A stretch of DNA of 64,000 nucleotides from Alicyclobacillaceae bacterium (GTDB taxonomy: Bacteria; Bacillota; Bacilli; Kyrpidiales; Kyrpidiaceae), in NCBI GenBank assembly GCA_029961045.1, contig JASBVN010000022.1:1-64000 (forward strand), given 5' to 3'. A program made the position numbers and the translations under genes. The notes under the pieces are model-generated. The model worked only from the letters and a program-made list of their open reading frames with translations. It was not told where the DNA came from and ran no database searches. This document shows, one piece after another, positions 30,586 to 38,368 of the stretch. The first letter of the stretch is position 1; every line of letters starts with the position of its first letter.

Positions 30586-31776
30586 ATGGCTAAAATTCGG
30601 AATGGAAAGTTAAACAAATCAGTCTTCGGGGGCCATCAGACAGTACGTGTAGCAGCAGTACAGGCTCCTCAAATTGTCTTCAACAAAGAAAAGTCTATTG
30701 AGATAGCGTGTCAGAGAATCAAAGAGGCAGGAGCAAACGGCGCGAAATTAGTGGCGTTCTCAGAAACCTATATCCCCGTCTTCCCCGCATATTATAAAGC
30801 TGGTTACGCGAGCCAAATTGATGAATGGTATGAGTGGAACGTCGCGCTTCAAAATAACTCTATTGCCATACCGAGTGATGATACTGAAATTATTGGAAGA
30901 GCATGCAAGGATGCAGGAGTCTATTGTGTAATGGGAGTTAACGAGTTAGATGACACGGATGGAGCGCGCACGTTATATAATTGTCAAATCCTATTTGGTC
31001 CCGACGGTTCCATACTTGGACGGCATCGTAAATTAATGCCGACCTTTAACGAGCGTCTTTACCACGGTCTGGGGGACGGTAGCGATATCAATGTGTATCA
31101 AACTGATATTGGGCGAATCGGCATGCTCATCTGCTGGGAGCATCATACCATCTTGGTTAGAGCAGCCCAAATGTTGATGGGCGAAGAGTTTCACATTGCT
31201 AATTGGCCTGGGACTTGGACGTTCGGACGAAAGAACAACGATGGTGAAAGAAAAGGTCGAGTGTTTACAGCGACGACAGAACTTGGTGATCCGTGTGATT
31301 TGCAGTTTGCAATCAGAGAATATGCTTTTGAGTCGGGAAGCTTTGTCATCAGCGTAGCCGGGTTGTTAAGAGAACAAGATTTTGAACCTGAATATAAGCA
31401 TTTTATCGATAGTCCAGAGATGGATTTTAGTTGGGCTGTAGGTGGAGCCGCTATCGTCAATCCATTTGGTGAATATATTGCCGGACCCGTTTACAACGAG
31501 GATACCATTGTCTACGCTGACTGCCATGCAAATGAGATTAAGGCAGCGAAAATGGTGTTTGACGGATTGGGCCATTATTCAAGACCTGATGTGGTTCGAC
31601 TTTTGTTGCATGATGAGGAAAGAAGGAATCTACTCCGTAGCTCACTAGATCAACTTTCCTACCAAGATTTGAGAAATATATCCGAAACCACGGAAGTTCC
31701 GATTAAAAAATTAGAAAAAGTTGTTGAAAAAATTGAATCGGTGTTGACAACATCGGATCACCAGACGGCAAGATGA
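30586..31776 (+). CDS. Nitrilase / carbon-nitrogen hydrolase family enzyme
   Basis: A 396-residue nitrilase-superfamily enzyme. The catalytic Glu-Lys-Cys triad is intact: E60 in LVAFSETYIPVFP, K149 in GRHRKLMPTF and C183 in MLICWEHHTI. CWEHH and ERLYHGLGDGSD resemble true nitrilases that convert nitriles to acids plus ammonia, rather than ureidases or amidases. The substrate is not determinable. ATG 30586 follows AAGGAGG. Base composition and codon use are far more A/T-rich than the flanking genes, pointing to horizontal acquisition. It is monocistronic, ended by a strong hairpin. Confidence 0.92.
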   Translation: MAKIRNGKLNKSVFGGHQTVRVAAVQAPQIVFNKEKSIEIACQRIKEAGANGAKLVAFSETYIPVFPAYYKAGYASQIDEWYEWNVALQNNSIAIPSDDTEIIGRACKDAGVYCVMGVNELDDTDGARTLYNCQILFGPDGSILGRHRKLMPTFNERLYHGLGDGSDINVYQTDIGRIGMLICWEHHTILVRAAQMLMGEEFHIANWPGTWTFGRKNNDGERKGRVFTATTELGDPCDLQFAIREYAFESGSFVISVAGLLREQDFEPEYKHFIDSPEMDFSWAVGGAAIVNPFGEYIAGPVYNEDTIVYADCHANEIKAAKMVFDGLGHYSRPDVVRLLLHDEERRNLLRSSLDQLSYQDLRNISETTEVPIKKLEKVVEKIESVLTTSDHQTAR

Positions 31777-31818
31777 GAACGTGCTGCCCGTTAGTGAAGC
31801 AAATACGATTAAAATGAT

Positions 31819-31850
31819 AAGAGGAGGCTCCTTCCGGAGTCTCCTCTTAT
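31819..31850. terminator. Bidirectional terminator between nitrilase and doxX
   Basis: A 13-bp stem (31819-31831 with 31836-31848, one G-T pair) with loop TTCC, flanked by A/T-rich bases on both sides, between convergent genes. Confidence 0.75.
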
Positions 31851-31884
31851 TCGTCAAAAGCGGTGGCGGCCGGCAGGTCGGGGC

Positions 31885-32277
31885 TCATTGAAGCGCATAG
31901 GCGCCCGGTCCCATCAGCGCTACTGCAATGACGGTTACAATTAAGACCAGGTTGTACTCAAAGCCGTTGGGGGCCCAGTATCCGCTTTTCCAGTGGACTT
32001 TGGCGATGGCCACGAGCATGACCACCACGATCAGAGCCGCCGCAAGGGGTGTCAGAAATCCGGCGGCGAACAGCAATCCGCCGATCAGTTCGGCCAGCCC
32101 GGCCAGAACCGCCATGGCCACGCCGTTGCGCAATCCGATGGATTCCATCCACCCTCCGGTTCCCTTCGGGCCGTATCCCCCGAACCAGCCGAACAACTTT
32201 TGGGCCCCGTGGCCTATAAAGTTCAGCCCGATCACCAAGCGGATCAGCAACAGGCCGAGATCGATCACTTTCCACAC
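31885..32277 (-). CDS. DoxX family membrane protein
   Basis: A 130-residue four-helix DoxX-family protein. Characteristic parts are LLIRLVIGLNFIGHGAQKLF in helix one, the GGYGPKGTGGWME loop, GLAELIGGLLFAAGFLTPLA in helix two and VHWKSGYWAPNGFEYNLVLI. DoxX relatives include CatD of Bacillus, which works with a catechol dioxygenase in quinone/thiol stress. It is divergent from an HxlR-type regulator with a conserved N-terminal Cys, so redox- or quinone-controlled expression is a reasonable inference. No dioxygenase gene is nearby. Confidence 0.9.
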   Translation of the reverse strand: MWKVIDLGLLLIRLVIGLNFIGHGAQKLFGWFGGYGPKGTGGWMESIGLRNGVAMAVLAGLAELIGGLLFAAGFLTPLAAALIVVVMLVAIAKVHWKSGYWAPNGFEYNLVLIVTVIAVALMGPGAYALQ

Positions 32278-32324
32278 TCCCTTTCTTTTATTTATTTAAT
32301 TACAAAACATAAGTAACACCTATG

Positions 32325-32370
32325 AGTGAAGGATACACTCCTTCACTTACTTTTGTCAAGTATCTATGAT
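32325..32370 (+). promoter_or_regulatory. Palindromic operator overlapping the hxlR-type promoter
   Basis: AGTGAAGGA-TACAC-TCCTTCACT (32325-32347) is a perfect 9-bp inverted repeat. Its right arm contains a -35-like TTCACT (32342-32347), 17 bp before a -10 TATGAT (32365-32370). The position suits autorepression and control of divergent doxX. Confidence 0.65.
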
Positions 32371-32397
32371 AAAATAAACACAGGAGAGGTGAAAACC

Positions 32398-32739
32398 ATG
32401 CAGAACCACACGATGTGCCCGAGATTTGAGGCGGCGTTCGCCCTTTTGGGCAAGCGCTGGACGGGATTGATCATCCGGGCTCTTATGAGTGGTCCCAAAC
32501 GGTTTTCGGAGATTGCCGGAATGATCCCCAACATGAGTGACCGCATGTTGGCTGAACGCTTTAAAGAACTCGAGGAAACGGGGATCGTGAGCCGCAACGT
32601 GCATCCGGAGACTCCCGTGCGGATCGAATACGAACTGACCGCGAAAGGGCGAGCCCTGGGTCCCGTCATGGATGCGGTTCAGGAATGGGCGGATACGTGG
32701 CTGAAAAACGTCAACCCGCCGCACTCCGCCGGACACTGA
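32398..32739 (+). CDS. HxlR/DUF24 family transcriptional regulator
   Basis: A 113-residue winged-helix repressor of the HxlR (DUF24) family. The fold is evident in FALLGKRWTGLIIRALMSGP, the recognition region RFSEIAGMIPNMSDRMLAER and wing IEYELTAKG. A Cys at position 7, just before the first helix (MCPRF), matches the redox-sensing Cys of YodB, CatR and HypR, which respond to quinones and diamide. ATG 32398 follows AGGAGAGGTG. It is divergent from a DoxX gene with a perfect palindrome between them; a strong terminator follows. Confidence 0.92.
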   Translation: MQNHTMCPRFEAAFALLGKRWTGLIIRALMSGPKRFSEIAGMIPNMSDRMLAERFKELEETGIVSRNVHPETPVRIEYELTAKGRALGPVMDAVQEWADTWLKNVNPPHSAGH

Positions 32740-32755
32740 TCGGAACAGACCGGTA

Positions 32756-32794
32756 GGGGGAAGGAGGAAGCGCGCGTCCTCTTTCCCCCGTTTT
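32756..32794 (+). terminator. Rho-independent terminator of the HxlR gene
   Basis: A 13-bp stem (32756-32768 with 32777-32789, one G-T pair) with an AGCGCGCG loop, then GTTTTC. Confidence 0.85.
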
Positions 32795-33127
32795 CATGCG
32801 GCTCCTCTTCTTCTTGCCCCGCCTTTTATCCACGTGTTCTTTCCCACCCCGAGTCTCTTATTAAATAATCTAAAAAAACAATAAATTACGTGCAAGGTGA
32901 TGTTTCGACAAAAAAATTTAAAAAACGAAATAATAGACAGATATAAATAAGAGAAATTTATAGATATATGAATTTAAATAAATAAAACAAATTAATATAA
33001 CGCCTCACGAAGGATTGTGACGGAAAATCACCAATATCCAACGTTGAGAAAATCTTTTTCAGGTTTATCTTTTTTACCAACACGATGTTTTTTTGCAAAA
33101 ACAAAATCCTCAAAAGGAGGTGATGGC
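32795..33127. other. AT-rich leader region before the pilus ATPase
   Basis: About 330 bases without a supportable gene. From about 32860 to 33110 it is almost wholly A/T, unlike either neighbour. An open frame continuous with the ATPase runs back to 33017, but the only good ribosome site is AAAGGAGG at 33113-33120. I see no repeats or RNA motif in it. Confidence 0.5.
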
Positions 33128-34549
33128 GTGCGGCGATTGCCTTTGGATGTGGCCAAGCGGCTGCGGGTGGTTCCACTTTCAGTGGAAGGCGACCGGTTGA
33201 TGCTCGCCATGGCGGATACCCGGAACGTGCTGGTGCGCGAAGAGGTGGAATTCGTGACGGGGTACCGGGTGATCCCCGTTCCGACCGCTCCCGAGATCCT
33301 GGATGAATGGCTCGAACGCTGGGAAAAGACGGGCGACCCGAACGCCGGGGCGGCCGCCGGGTTGGAACCGGAGGGCGAGGATCCGCCGCGTTCGGCCGTC
33401 GCGGCAGTGGAATCGATTTTGCAGCACAGCATCGAATACGGTGCCAGCGACGTCCACATCGAACCGGGAGAGGACGGCGGGCGGATTCGCTACCGCGTGG
33501 ACGGATTGCTTCAATCCGGCCCGTCCCTGACTCCGGATCTGTACAACTCGGTGCTGGCGCGGATCAAAGTCCTGGCCCAATTGGATCTGACCAAGCGCCG
33601 GGTTCCCCAGGACGGGCGGTTCCAGTTCTCCTTGGATGAAGGCAGGGCGGTGGACATTCGCGTATCCGTAGTTCCGACTATTCACGGAGAAAAGATGGTT
33701 CTGCGGATTCTGGATACTCAGGCCAAACCGGTTTCCCTGGAGGAAATGCACTGGCATCCCAAGCTTCTTTCGGCCTTCGAAAAAATGATCTGCCAGCCGC
33801 ACGGCCTGGTGCTGGTGACCGGTCCGACGGGCAGCGGGAAAACGACGACCCTCTATGCGGTGTTGCAGCGGATTCAGGACATCAGCCGGAACATCGTGAC
33901 CATTGAGGACCCCGTTGAATACATCTTGCCCGGCATCAACCAAATTCAGGTGAATCCGCCGGTGGGCTTGACGTTCGCCCGGGGACTGCGGGCCGTTCTC
34001 CGCCAAGACCCGGACGTCATCCTCGTCGGCGAGATTCGCGACGCCGAAACGGCGCAGATCGCCGTTCACGCCGCTCTGACCGGGCACTTGGTCCTCTCCA
34101 CCCTGCACACCAATTCCGCCTGCGTGGCGCCGGCCCGGTTAATGGACATGGGGGTGGAACCTTTTTTGTTGGCCGATGCGCTGGTAGGCGTCGTCGCCCA
34201 GCGGCTCGTGCGCCGCTGTTGCCCGGCATGCCGGGGAAAGGGCGGGGAGAACTGTGATGTGTGCCGGGGAACGGGGTTCCGCGGACGCCTTCCCCTGCAC
34301 GAGGTGATGCCCGTCACCCGGGAGGTGCGCCGCGCGCTGGTCCAAAGGGCGCCGGAGGAAGAATTGGAAAATCTGGTCCGCCGGGCGGGATGGCCCAGTC
34401 TGAAGGACGACGGGGAGTGGAAAATCCGGTCGGGGCTGACGGTTCGGGAAGAGGTGTGGAAGGCCACCCAACTGGATGAGGTGATCTCCGACGACCGGGA
34501 GACGGCCGGTCTTTCATTCCCGCACGGCGGCCTCGTCACGGAGGGGTGA
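33128..34549 (+). CDS. Type IV pilus / type II secretion assembly ATPase (PilB/GspE)
   Basis: A 473-residue hexameric assembly ATPase that powers pilin polymerisation. It has Walker A GPTGSGKTTTLYAVLQ, the Asp box TIEDPVEYILPGINQIQVNP, Walker B LRQDPDVILVGEIRD, the His box TGHLVLSTLHTN and a four-Cys zinc motif (CCPACRGKGGENCDVCRGTG). The N1 domain is shortened compared with usual GspE/PilB proteins of about 550-570 residues. GTG 33128 is set by AAAGGAGG seven bases upstream. It heads a nine-gene operon ending in pilO. Confidence 0.92.
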   Translation: MRRLPLDVAKRLRVVPLSVEGDRLMLAMADTRNVLVREEVEFVTGYRVIPVPTAPEILDEWLERWEKTGDPNAGAAAGLEPEGEDPPRSAVAAVESILQHSIEYGASDVHIEPGEDGGRIRYRVDGLLQSGPSLTPDLYNSVLARIKVLAQLDLTKRRVPQDGRFQFSLDEGRAVDIRVSVVPTIHGEKMVLRILDTQAKPVSLEEMHWHPKLLSAFEKMICQPHGLVLVTGPTGSGKTTTLYAVLQRIQDISRNIVTIEDPVEYILPGINQIQVNPPVGLTFARGLRAVLRQDPDVILVGEIRDAETAQIAVHAALTGHLVLSTLHTNSACVAPARLMDMGVEPFLLADALVGVVAQRLVRRCCPACRGKGGENCDVCRGTGFRGRLPLHEVMPVTREVRRALVQRAPEEELENLVRRAGWPSLKDDGEWKIRSGLTVREEVWKATQLDEVISDDRETAGLSFPHGGLVTEG

Positions 34550-34556
34550 ATCGAAC

Positions 34557-35771
34557 ATGCGCGCGTTTGTCTACCGGGCCCGGGATGCGCAGGGCCGGGC
34601 CCTGTCGGGCCGGCGGGTCGGTTCCACCGCCCAGGAAGTCATTTTGGCGCTGCAAACCGAAGGGTACGTGGTCACCGACATCCGCGAGCGCCCGCGGCTG
34701 TGGTCCGGTTTCCGGAGGAGGCGGAAACGGAGCGAAGCGGATGAATTGGCGCGGTTTTGCCGGCAACTGTCCGCCCTGATCGGTTCGTACGTCCCCTTGC
34801 CCCGGGCTTTGCAGGTGCTGGAGCGGCAAACGTCCGATCGCTGGTGGCGCCGGCGGATCGAACAGGTGCGGACCGCCGTGGAAACCGGGATTCCGCTGTC
34901 CGAGGCTTTGCGCCGGGAGGGAGGGGCATTTCCGGAACTGGTGGTGGCGATGGTCGTCGCCGGGGAACGGGCCGGGCTGTTCGAAGAAACCCTGGCTTTG
35001 TGCGCGGATCATTACGAAATGGAGGCGGCCGTAAGCCGCAAGATTCGTTCCGCCCTTTTCTATCCGCTGATGGTGGCGGCGATGTGCATCCTCGTGGTCA
35101 TGGTGATGACCTCCTTTGTGTTGCCCGTTTTCCAACAGGTCCTGACGTCCTTCAACGCGGAGATTCCGCTGTCCAGCCGGTTGGTGTTCGGACTGGGTTC
35201 CGCGCTGCAGAAAGGATGGCCGGCGGCGATTGCGGCCGTTGCGGTCGCCGCTCTGGCGGTGCGGAGGGCCCGTCAGACCCCCGCCGGGCGCCTCCGGCTG
35301 TATCGATGGATCATGCGGGTGCCCGTTGTGGGCGAAGTGGTAAGGCAGGGAGCGTCCGCCCGGTTCTGCCGCGTATTGGGGCATTTGCTCGGGACGGACA
35401 TGACCATCACGGAGGCCCTCGACGTGGCGGCCCGGACCGCGAGGAATCCGGTGTTGGAGGAGGGGGTCGCCCGGGCGCGGAGGCACATCGAACAGGGGAC
35501 CGACATCGCGACCCCGCTGGAGGAGATGGGGTTTCTCGGCCCGGTGATCCTCCAAATGATCCGGGTCGGCGAAGAGACGGGCACCCTTCCGGAAATGCTG
35601 CACCGGGCTGCTTCGTATACCGAGAGAGAGATCGAGGACATGACGGAGCGGCTGACCACCCTGTTGGAGCCCGTCCTGATTTTGGCGGTATCCGGTTTTG
35701 TGGCATTCATCGTGTTCAGTACCCTTTTGCCGATTTTCAGTACGTTCCGCCTGATCCGGACGGGTGTCTGA
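34557..35771 (+). CDS. pilC: Type II secretion / pilus platform protein, PilC/GspF family
   Basis: A 404-residue inner-membrane platform protein. Two T2SSF domains are visible: the first with LARFCRQLSALIGSYVPLPR and GIPLSEALRREGGAFPELVV, the second with SARFCRVLGHLLGTDMTITE and QMIRVGEETGTLPEMLHRAA. Three transmembrane helices lie near residues 165-190, 215-235 and 375-398. It anchors the ATPase hexamer and feeds prepilins into the growing fibre. It starts seven bases after the ATPase gene and is followed by the first prepilin. Confidence 0.93.
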   Translation: MRAFVYRARDAQGRALSGRRVGSTAQEVILALQTEGYVVTDIRERPRLWSGFRRRRKRSEADELARFCRQLSALIGSYVPLPRALQVLERQTSDRWWRRRIEQVRTAVETGIPLSEALRREGGAFPELVVAMVVAGERAGLFEETLALCADHYEMEAAVSRKIRSALFYPLMVAAMCILVVMVMTSFVLPVFQQVLTSFNAEIPLSSRLVFGLGSALQKGWPAAIAAVAVAALAVRRARQTPAGRLRLYRWIMRVPVVGEVVRQGASARFCRVLGHLLGTDMTITEALDVAARTARNPVLEEGVARARRHIEQGTDIATPLEEMGFLGPVILQMIRVGEETGTLPEMLHRAASYTEREIEDMTERLTTLLEPVLILAVSGFVAFIVFSTLLPIFSTFRLIRTGV

Positions 35772-35804
35772 CCCAGCCCATGCGATGAGGAGGAGAAAGG
35801 TGAG

Positions 35805-36152
35805 ATGGCAAAAGAACGGGTTTCGCGACAAGGCGGTTTTACGCTGATGGAAATGGTGATCGTCATCGGCATCATCGCCGTTCTGGCGGGCATTCTGTTG
35901 CCGCAATTGACGGGGTTTCTCCGGGATTCGAGAACCCAGGCCAACGAAGCCAATATTCAGTTGTTGCAGGCGGCCTGCAACGCTTACTACAACGCAAACC
36001 GGGAATACCCGGTCACCGCCGGCGGACAGGTGGATCAAGACAAATTGATCGCCGCGGGGTATATCAGCAAAAAGGTCGTAAACCCGTGTTCCAACGCTCC
36101 CGATTACACCATCGATCCCTCGACCGGCGTCGTCTCAGGCGGATGTCCGTGA
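35805..36152 (+). CDS. Major-type prepilin with type III signal
   Basis: A 115-residue prepilin. The class III leader is MAKERVSRQGG, cleaved before FTLMEMVIVIGIIAVLAGIL, with the essential Glu at mature position 5. The body ends in two Cys residues (NPCSNAPD and GGCP) that probably form the C-terminal disulfide loop of type IV pilins. The small size and GspG/ComGC-like outline make it the likely main fibre subunit. It needs a prepilin peptidase, which is not encoded in the window. Confidence 0.9.
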   Translation: MAKERVSRQGGFTLMEMVIVIGIIAVLAGILLPQLTGFLRDSRTQANEANIQLLQAACNAYYNANREYPVTAGGQVDQDKLIAAGYISKKVVNPCSNAPDYTIDPSTGVVSGGCP

Positions 36153-36177
36153 TCGGCCGGGAGGGGAGGGGCGCAAA

Positions 36178-36642
36178 ATGGCACGCGAAGAGCGTCCGCC
36201 GGCTCGCCCGCCGGCCGAGGGAGGGTTTACGCTCATCGAAGTCGTCGTCGCCGTCGCCGTTCTGAGTGTGGCGGCTCTCGCCGTCATCGGCGCGATATCG
36301 ACCCTCTTCCCGATCCTTCGCCAGGCCCAGATGCAAACGGAAGCTCTCCGGCTGGCGGAGCAAAAGATGGAAGAATATCAAGAGTTGCCCTTTTTTCAAC
36401 TCCTGGAAATTGCGGCACGGGAAGGGCACGTATCGGGAGTATCCGGAAAATTTTATTGGACGGTGGGGATCACGCCGGCCACCCTCGGGGAAGACATTTC
36501 CGCCGGGCCGGGCGATCCGGCCCTGGCGGGGCCCACCCCGGCGGAGAATGCGGATTTGGCGATTCTCCAGGTCAAGGTGGAGGACGCGGACCACAGTCCG
36601 TGGAGTCCGATTCTCCTGCGTTCCGAGGTGGTCCCGCGGTGA
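36178..36642 (+). CDS. Minor prepilin, PilV/GspI-like
   Basis: A 154-residue prepilin-like protein. The leader MAREERPPARPPAEGG precedes FTLIEVVVAVAVLSVAALAV with Glu at +5. The body contains LRLAEQKMEEYQELPFFQLL, a helix seen in PilV- and GspI-type minor pilins, then a beta-rich end. It probably forms part of the tip complex. The ribosome site GGGAGGGGAGG lies upstream. Its stop codon overlaps the GTG of the next prepilin gene by GTGA. Confidence 0.85.
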   Translation: MAREERPPARPPAEGGFTLIEVVVAVAVLSVAALAVIGAISTLFPILRQAQMQTEALRLAEQKMEEYQELPFFQLLEIAAREGHVSGVSGKFYWTVGITPATLGEDISAGPGDPALAGPTPAENADLAILQVKVEDADHSPWSPILLRSEVVPR

Positions 36643-37133
36643 CGGGGCGCCGGAGAGAAGAAGGGGTCACCCTGATCGAGATGACCGTCACCCTCGCCTG
36701 TTTCTTTTTGGTCCTCGGGGTAGCGGTGCAACTCTACGTGGCCGGCATGCGCGCCTGGCAACAGGGGGCGGGACAAGCTCTGGACCAAGCCGGAAGCCGG
36801 TGGGTTTTGAGCGAATTGGCTTCGTTGATCCGCGCGGGGCGGGAGTTGGATTTGACGCGTCTCGAAGAGAACGACGCGGTGTTGTGGATGCAGACCCAAG
36901 ACGGGCGGTGGATGCGGATGGAACGGGACCCGGTCCGCCGGGCGGTCCGCATCGAGGTGGGACAGGGGGATCCCGACCATTTTGCCCCCGCGGAGCGGAG
37001 GTGGCTGGGAAGCCGCGTCGGCGACTTGCGATTCGAACCCCGCGGCTCCGGGGTGGCCGTTCAATTGAGGATGGAGGGATCTGAACCGTCAGAACCGGCG
37101 GAGGTGGTGACGGCGCCCCGGGTCAACCGGTGA
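36639..37133 (+). CDS. Minor prepilin, PilW/GspJ-like
   Basis: A 164-residue prepilin. A short leader (MTGRRREEG) precedes VTLIEMTVTLACFFLVLGVA, with Val at +1 and Glu at +5. The body (LDQAGSRWVLSELASLIRAG) resembles PilW/GspJ minor pilins. I infer the GTG start from the GTGA overlap with the upstream prepilin stop codon; longer in-frame upstream extensions would run into the preceding gene. Translation is probably coupled along the operon. Confidence 0.83.
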   Translation: MTGRRREEGVTLIEMTVTLACFFLVLGVAVQLYVAGMRAWQQGAGQALDQAGSRWVLSELASLIRAGRELDLTRLEENDAVLWMQTQDGRWMRMERDPVRRAVRIEVGQGDPDHFAPAERRWLGSRVGDLRFEPRGSGVAVQLRMEGSEPSEPAEVVTAPRVNR

Positions 37134-37159
37134 AGGAGTCCGTTGCGAGGTGGGACGGC

Positions 37160-38368
37160 ATGGAAGACAAACGAGCCGGCAGACCCCGGGAACGGGGTTC
37201 GGCGTTGATGATGACCCTGGTGACGACGGCGTCGCTGGCGGTGGTCCTCATGAGTTTGGCAGGACTGATTTTGACGAACGTTTCGGCCAGCGGAAGGGAG
37301 GTCTGGGTGTCCCAAGCCCGGTATGCGGCCGAAGCCGGGGTGTACCGCGCCATGGCCCAACTCAAGCGGGACGGGTCGTTTACCGGCGAAGTGGTGAATC
37401 TCCCCGGCGGATGGACGGCGAAAACGGAAGTGATGAAAACCGGTTTGCGCACGTGGCGCGTCGTCAGCCGCGCCGCGGTGGAACGCTGGCAGGTGGAATT
37501 GGACGCCGATGTCCGGCTCAACCTTCCGCCGGCGTTTGACTATGCCGTATACGGGGATCGCTCGGTGGAGATTCTCAGCGCCGGAGTGTTCCCGATCCGC
37601 ATCTCGGGGAACGATGCCGTGTTTTCGAACCATTCGATCGACATCGTCCAATGGTTGGGGGAACCGGCCATCCCCGGGCGCATCGGATACGCGCCCGGAG
37701 CCCGCGTGGACATCGAAGGCATGTCCCCCGGCGATGTGCGGTTGGTGGAAACCGATCCGGTACCCATGCCCCGGTTCCGGTGGGATGAAGCGAAGGAACT
37801 CGCCCTCCGGACGGGGCAGTACATCGATCCTCCGGAGATTTTTGGGAGAAAACTTGTCGAATTTCTTCCGTACGTCTCCTTTGAGAAGGGGCCGGTGGTG
37901 TACGTGGACGGGGATGTGGCCTCCCTGGTACCGAACATCCGCGGATCCGGGGTTTTGGTGGTCAACGGAGACGCGCACATCGTGCTCGATTCACTGGACA
38001 ACCTGATCTACAACGGGAACTGGATGATCGTTGCGAAGGGGGAAATCCATTTTCTCCTCTCCACCGGACTCCTCGACCTCATTGGGAGTCTCCTCGGCCA
38101 CCCGCCGGTCTTTCAAGGGATTTTCTTCTCCGAAAAGGAGATTGAATCGACGGTGTACCCGATCCACGTCGAGGGGGCGTTAGCGGCCCCGAAGGTCCGG
38201 TTGACCTTGGGCGGAACGCGCATCGTCTACAATCGAGATCTTTTGGAAAATATCCCGGTCACCGAATTGTTCGAAGGTGGACAGATGCAGGTGGTCCGCT
38301 GGGCGGAACGGGTCAATCCGGTTCCGGTATCGGAGGGGACGGCAGCGGGAGGGGAGGAGAGATCGTGA
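37160..38368 (+). CDS. PilX-like pilus assembly protein
   Basis: A protein of about 402 residues with one N-terminal hydrophobic helix (SALMMTLVTTASLAVVLMSL) preceded by a basic leader, and a long extracytoplasmic domain. The helix and the following QARYAAEAGVYRAMAQLKRD match the PilX N-terminal region found beside minor pilins. The C-terminal 300 residues contain a beta-solenoid-like stretch (FEKGPVVYVDGDVASLVPNI) and show no further family I know. The ATG at 37160 has GAGGTGGG upstream; a GTG at 37130 overlapping the prior stop is possible. Confidence 0.75.
   Translation: MEDKRAGRPRERGSALMMTLVTTASLAVVLMSLAGLILTNVSASGREVWVSQARYAAEAGVYRAMAQLKRDGSFTGEVVNLPGGWTAKTEVMKTGLRTWRVVSRAAVERWQVELDADVRLNLPPAFDYAVYGDRSVEILSAGVFPIRISGNDAVFSNHSIDIVQWLGEPAIPGRIGYAPGARVDIEGMSPGDVRLVETDPVPMPRFRWDEAKELALRTGQYIDPPEIFGRKLVEFLPYVSFEKGPVVYVDGDVASLVPNIRGSGVLVVNGDAHIVLDSLDNLIYNGNWMIVAKGEIHFLLSTGLLDLIGSLLGHPPVFQGIFFSEKEIESTVYPIHVEGALAAPKVRLTLGGTRIVYNRDLLENIPVTELFEGGQMQVVRWAERVNPVPVSEGTAAGGEERS

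Noticed and set aside
30586-31776. Cyanide dihydratase or cyanide hydratase
   Set aside because: The catalytic triad is shared, but the flanking residues do not match the CynD pattern I recall, so only nitrilase family is claimed.
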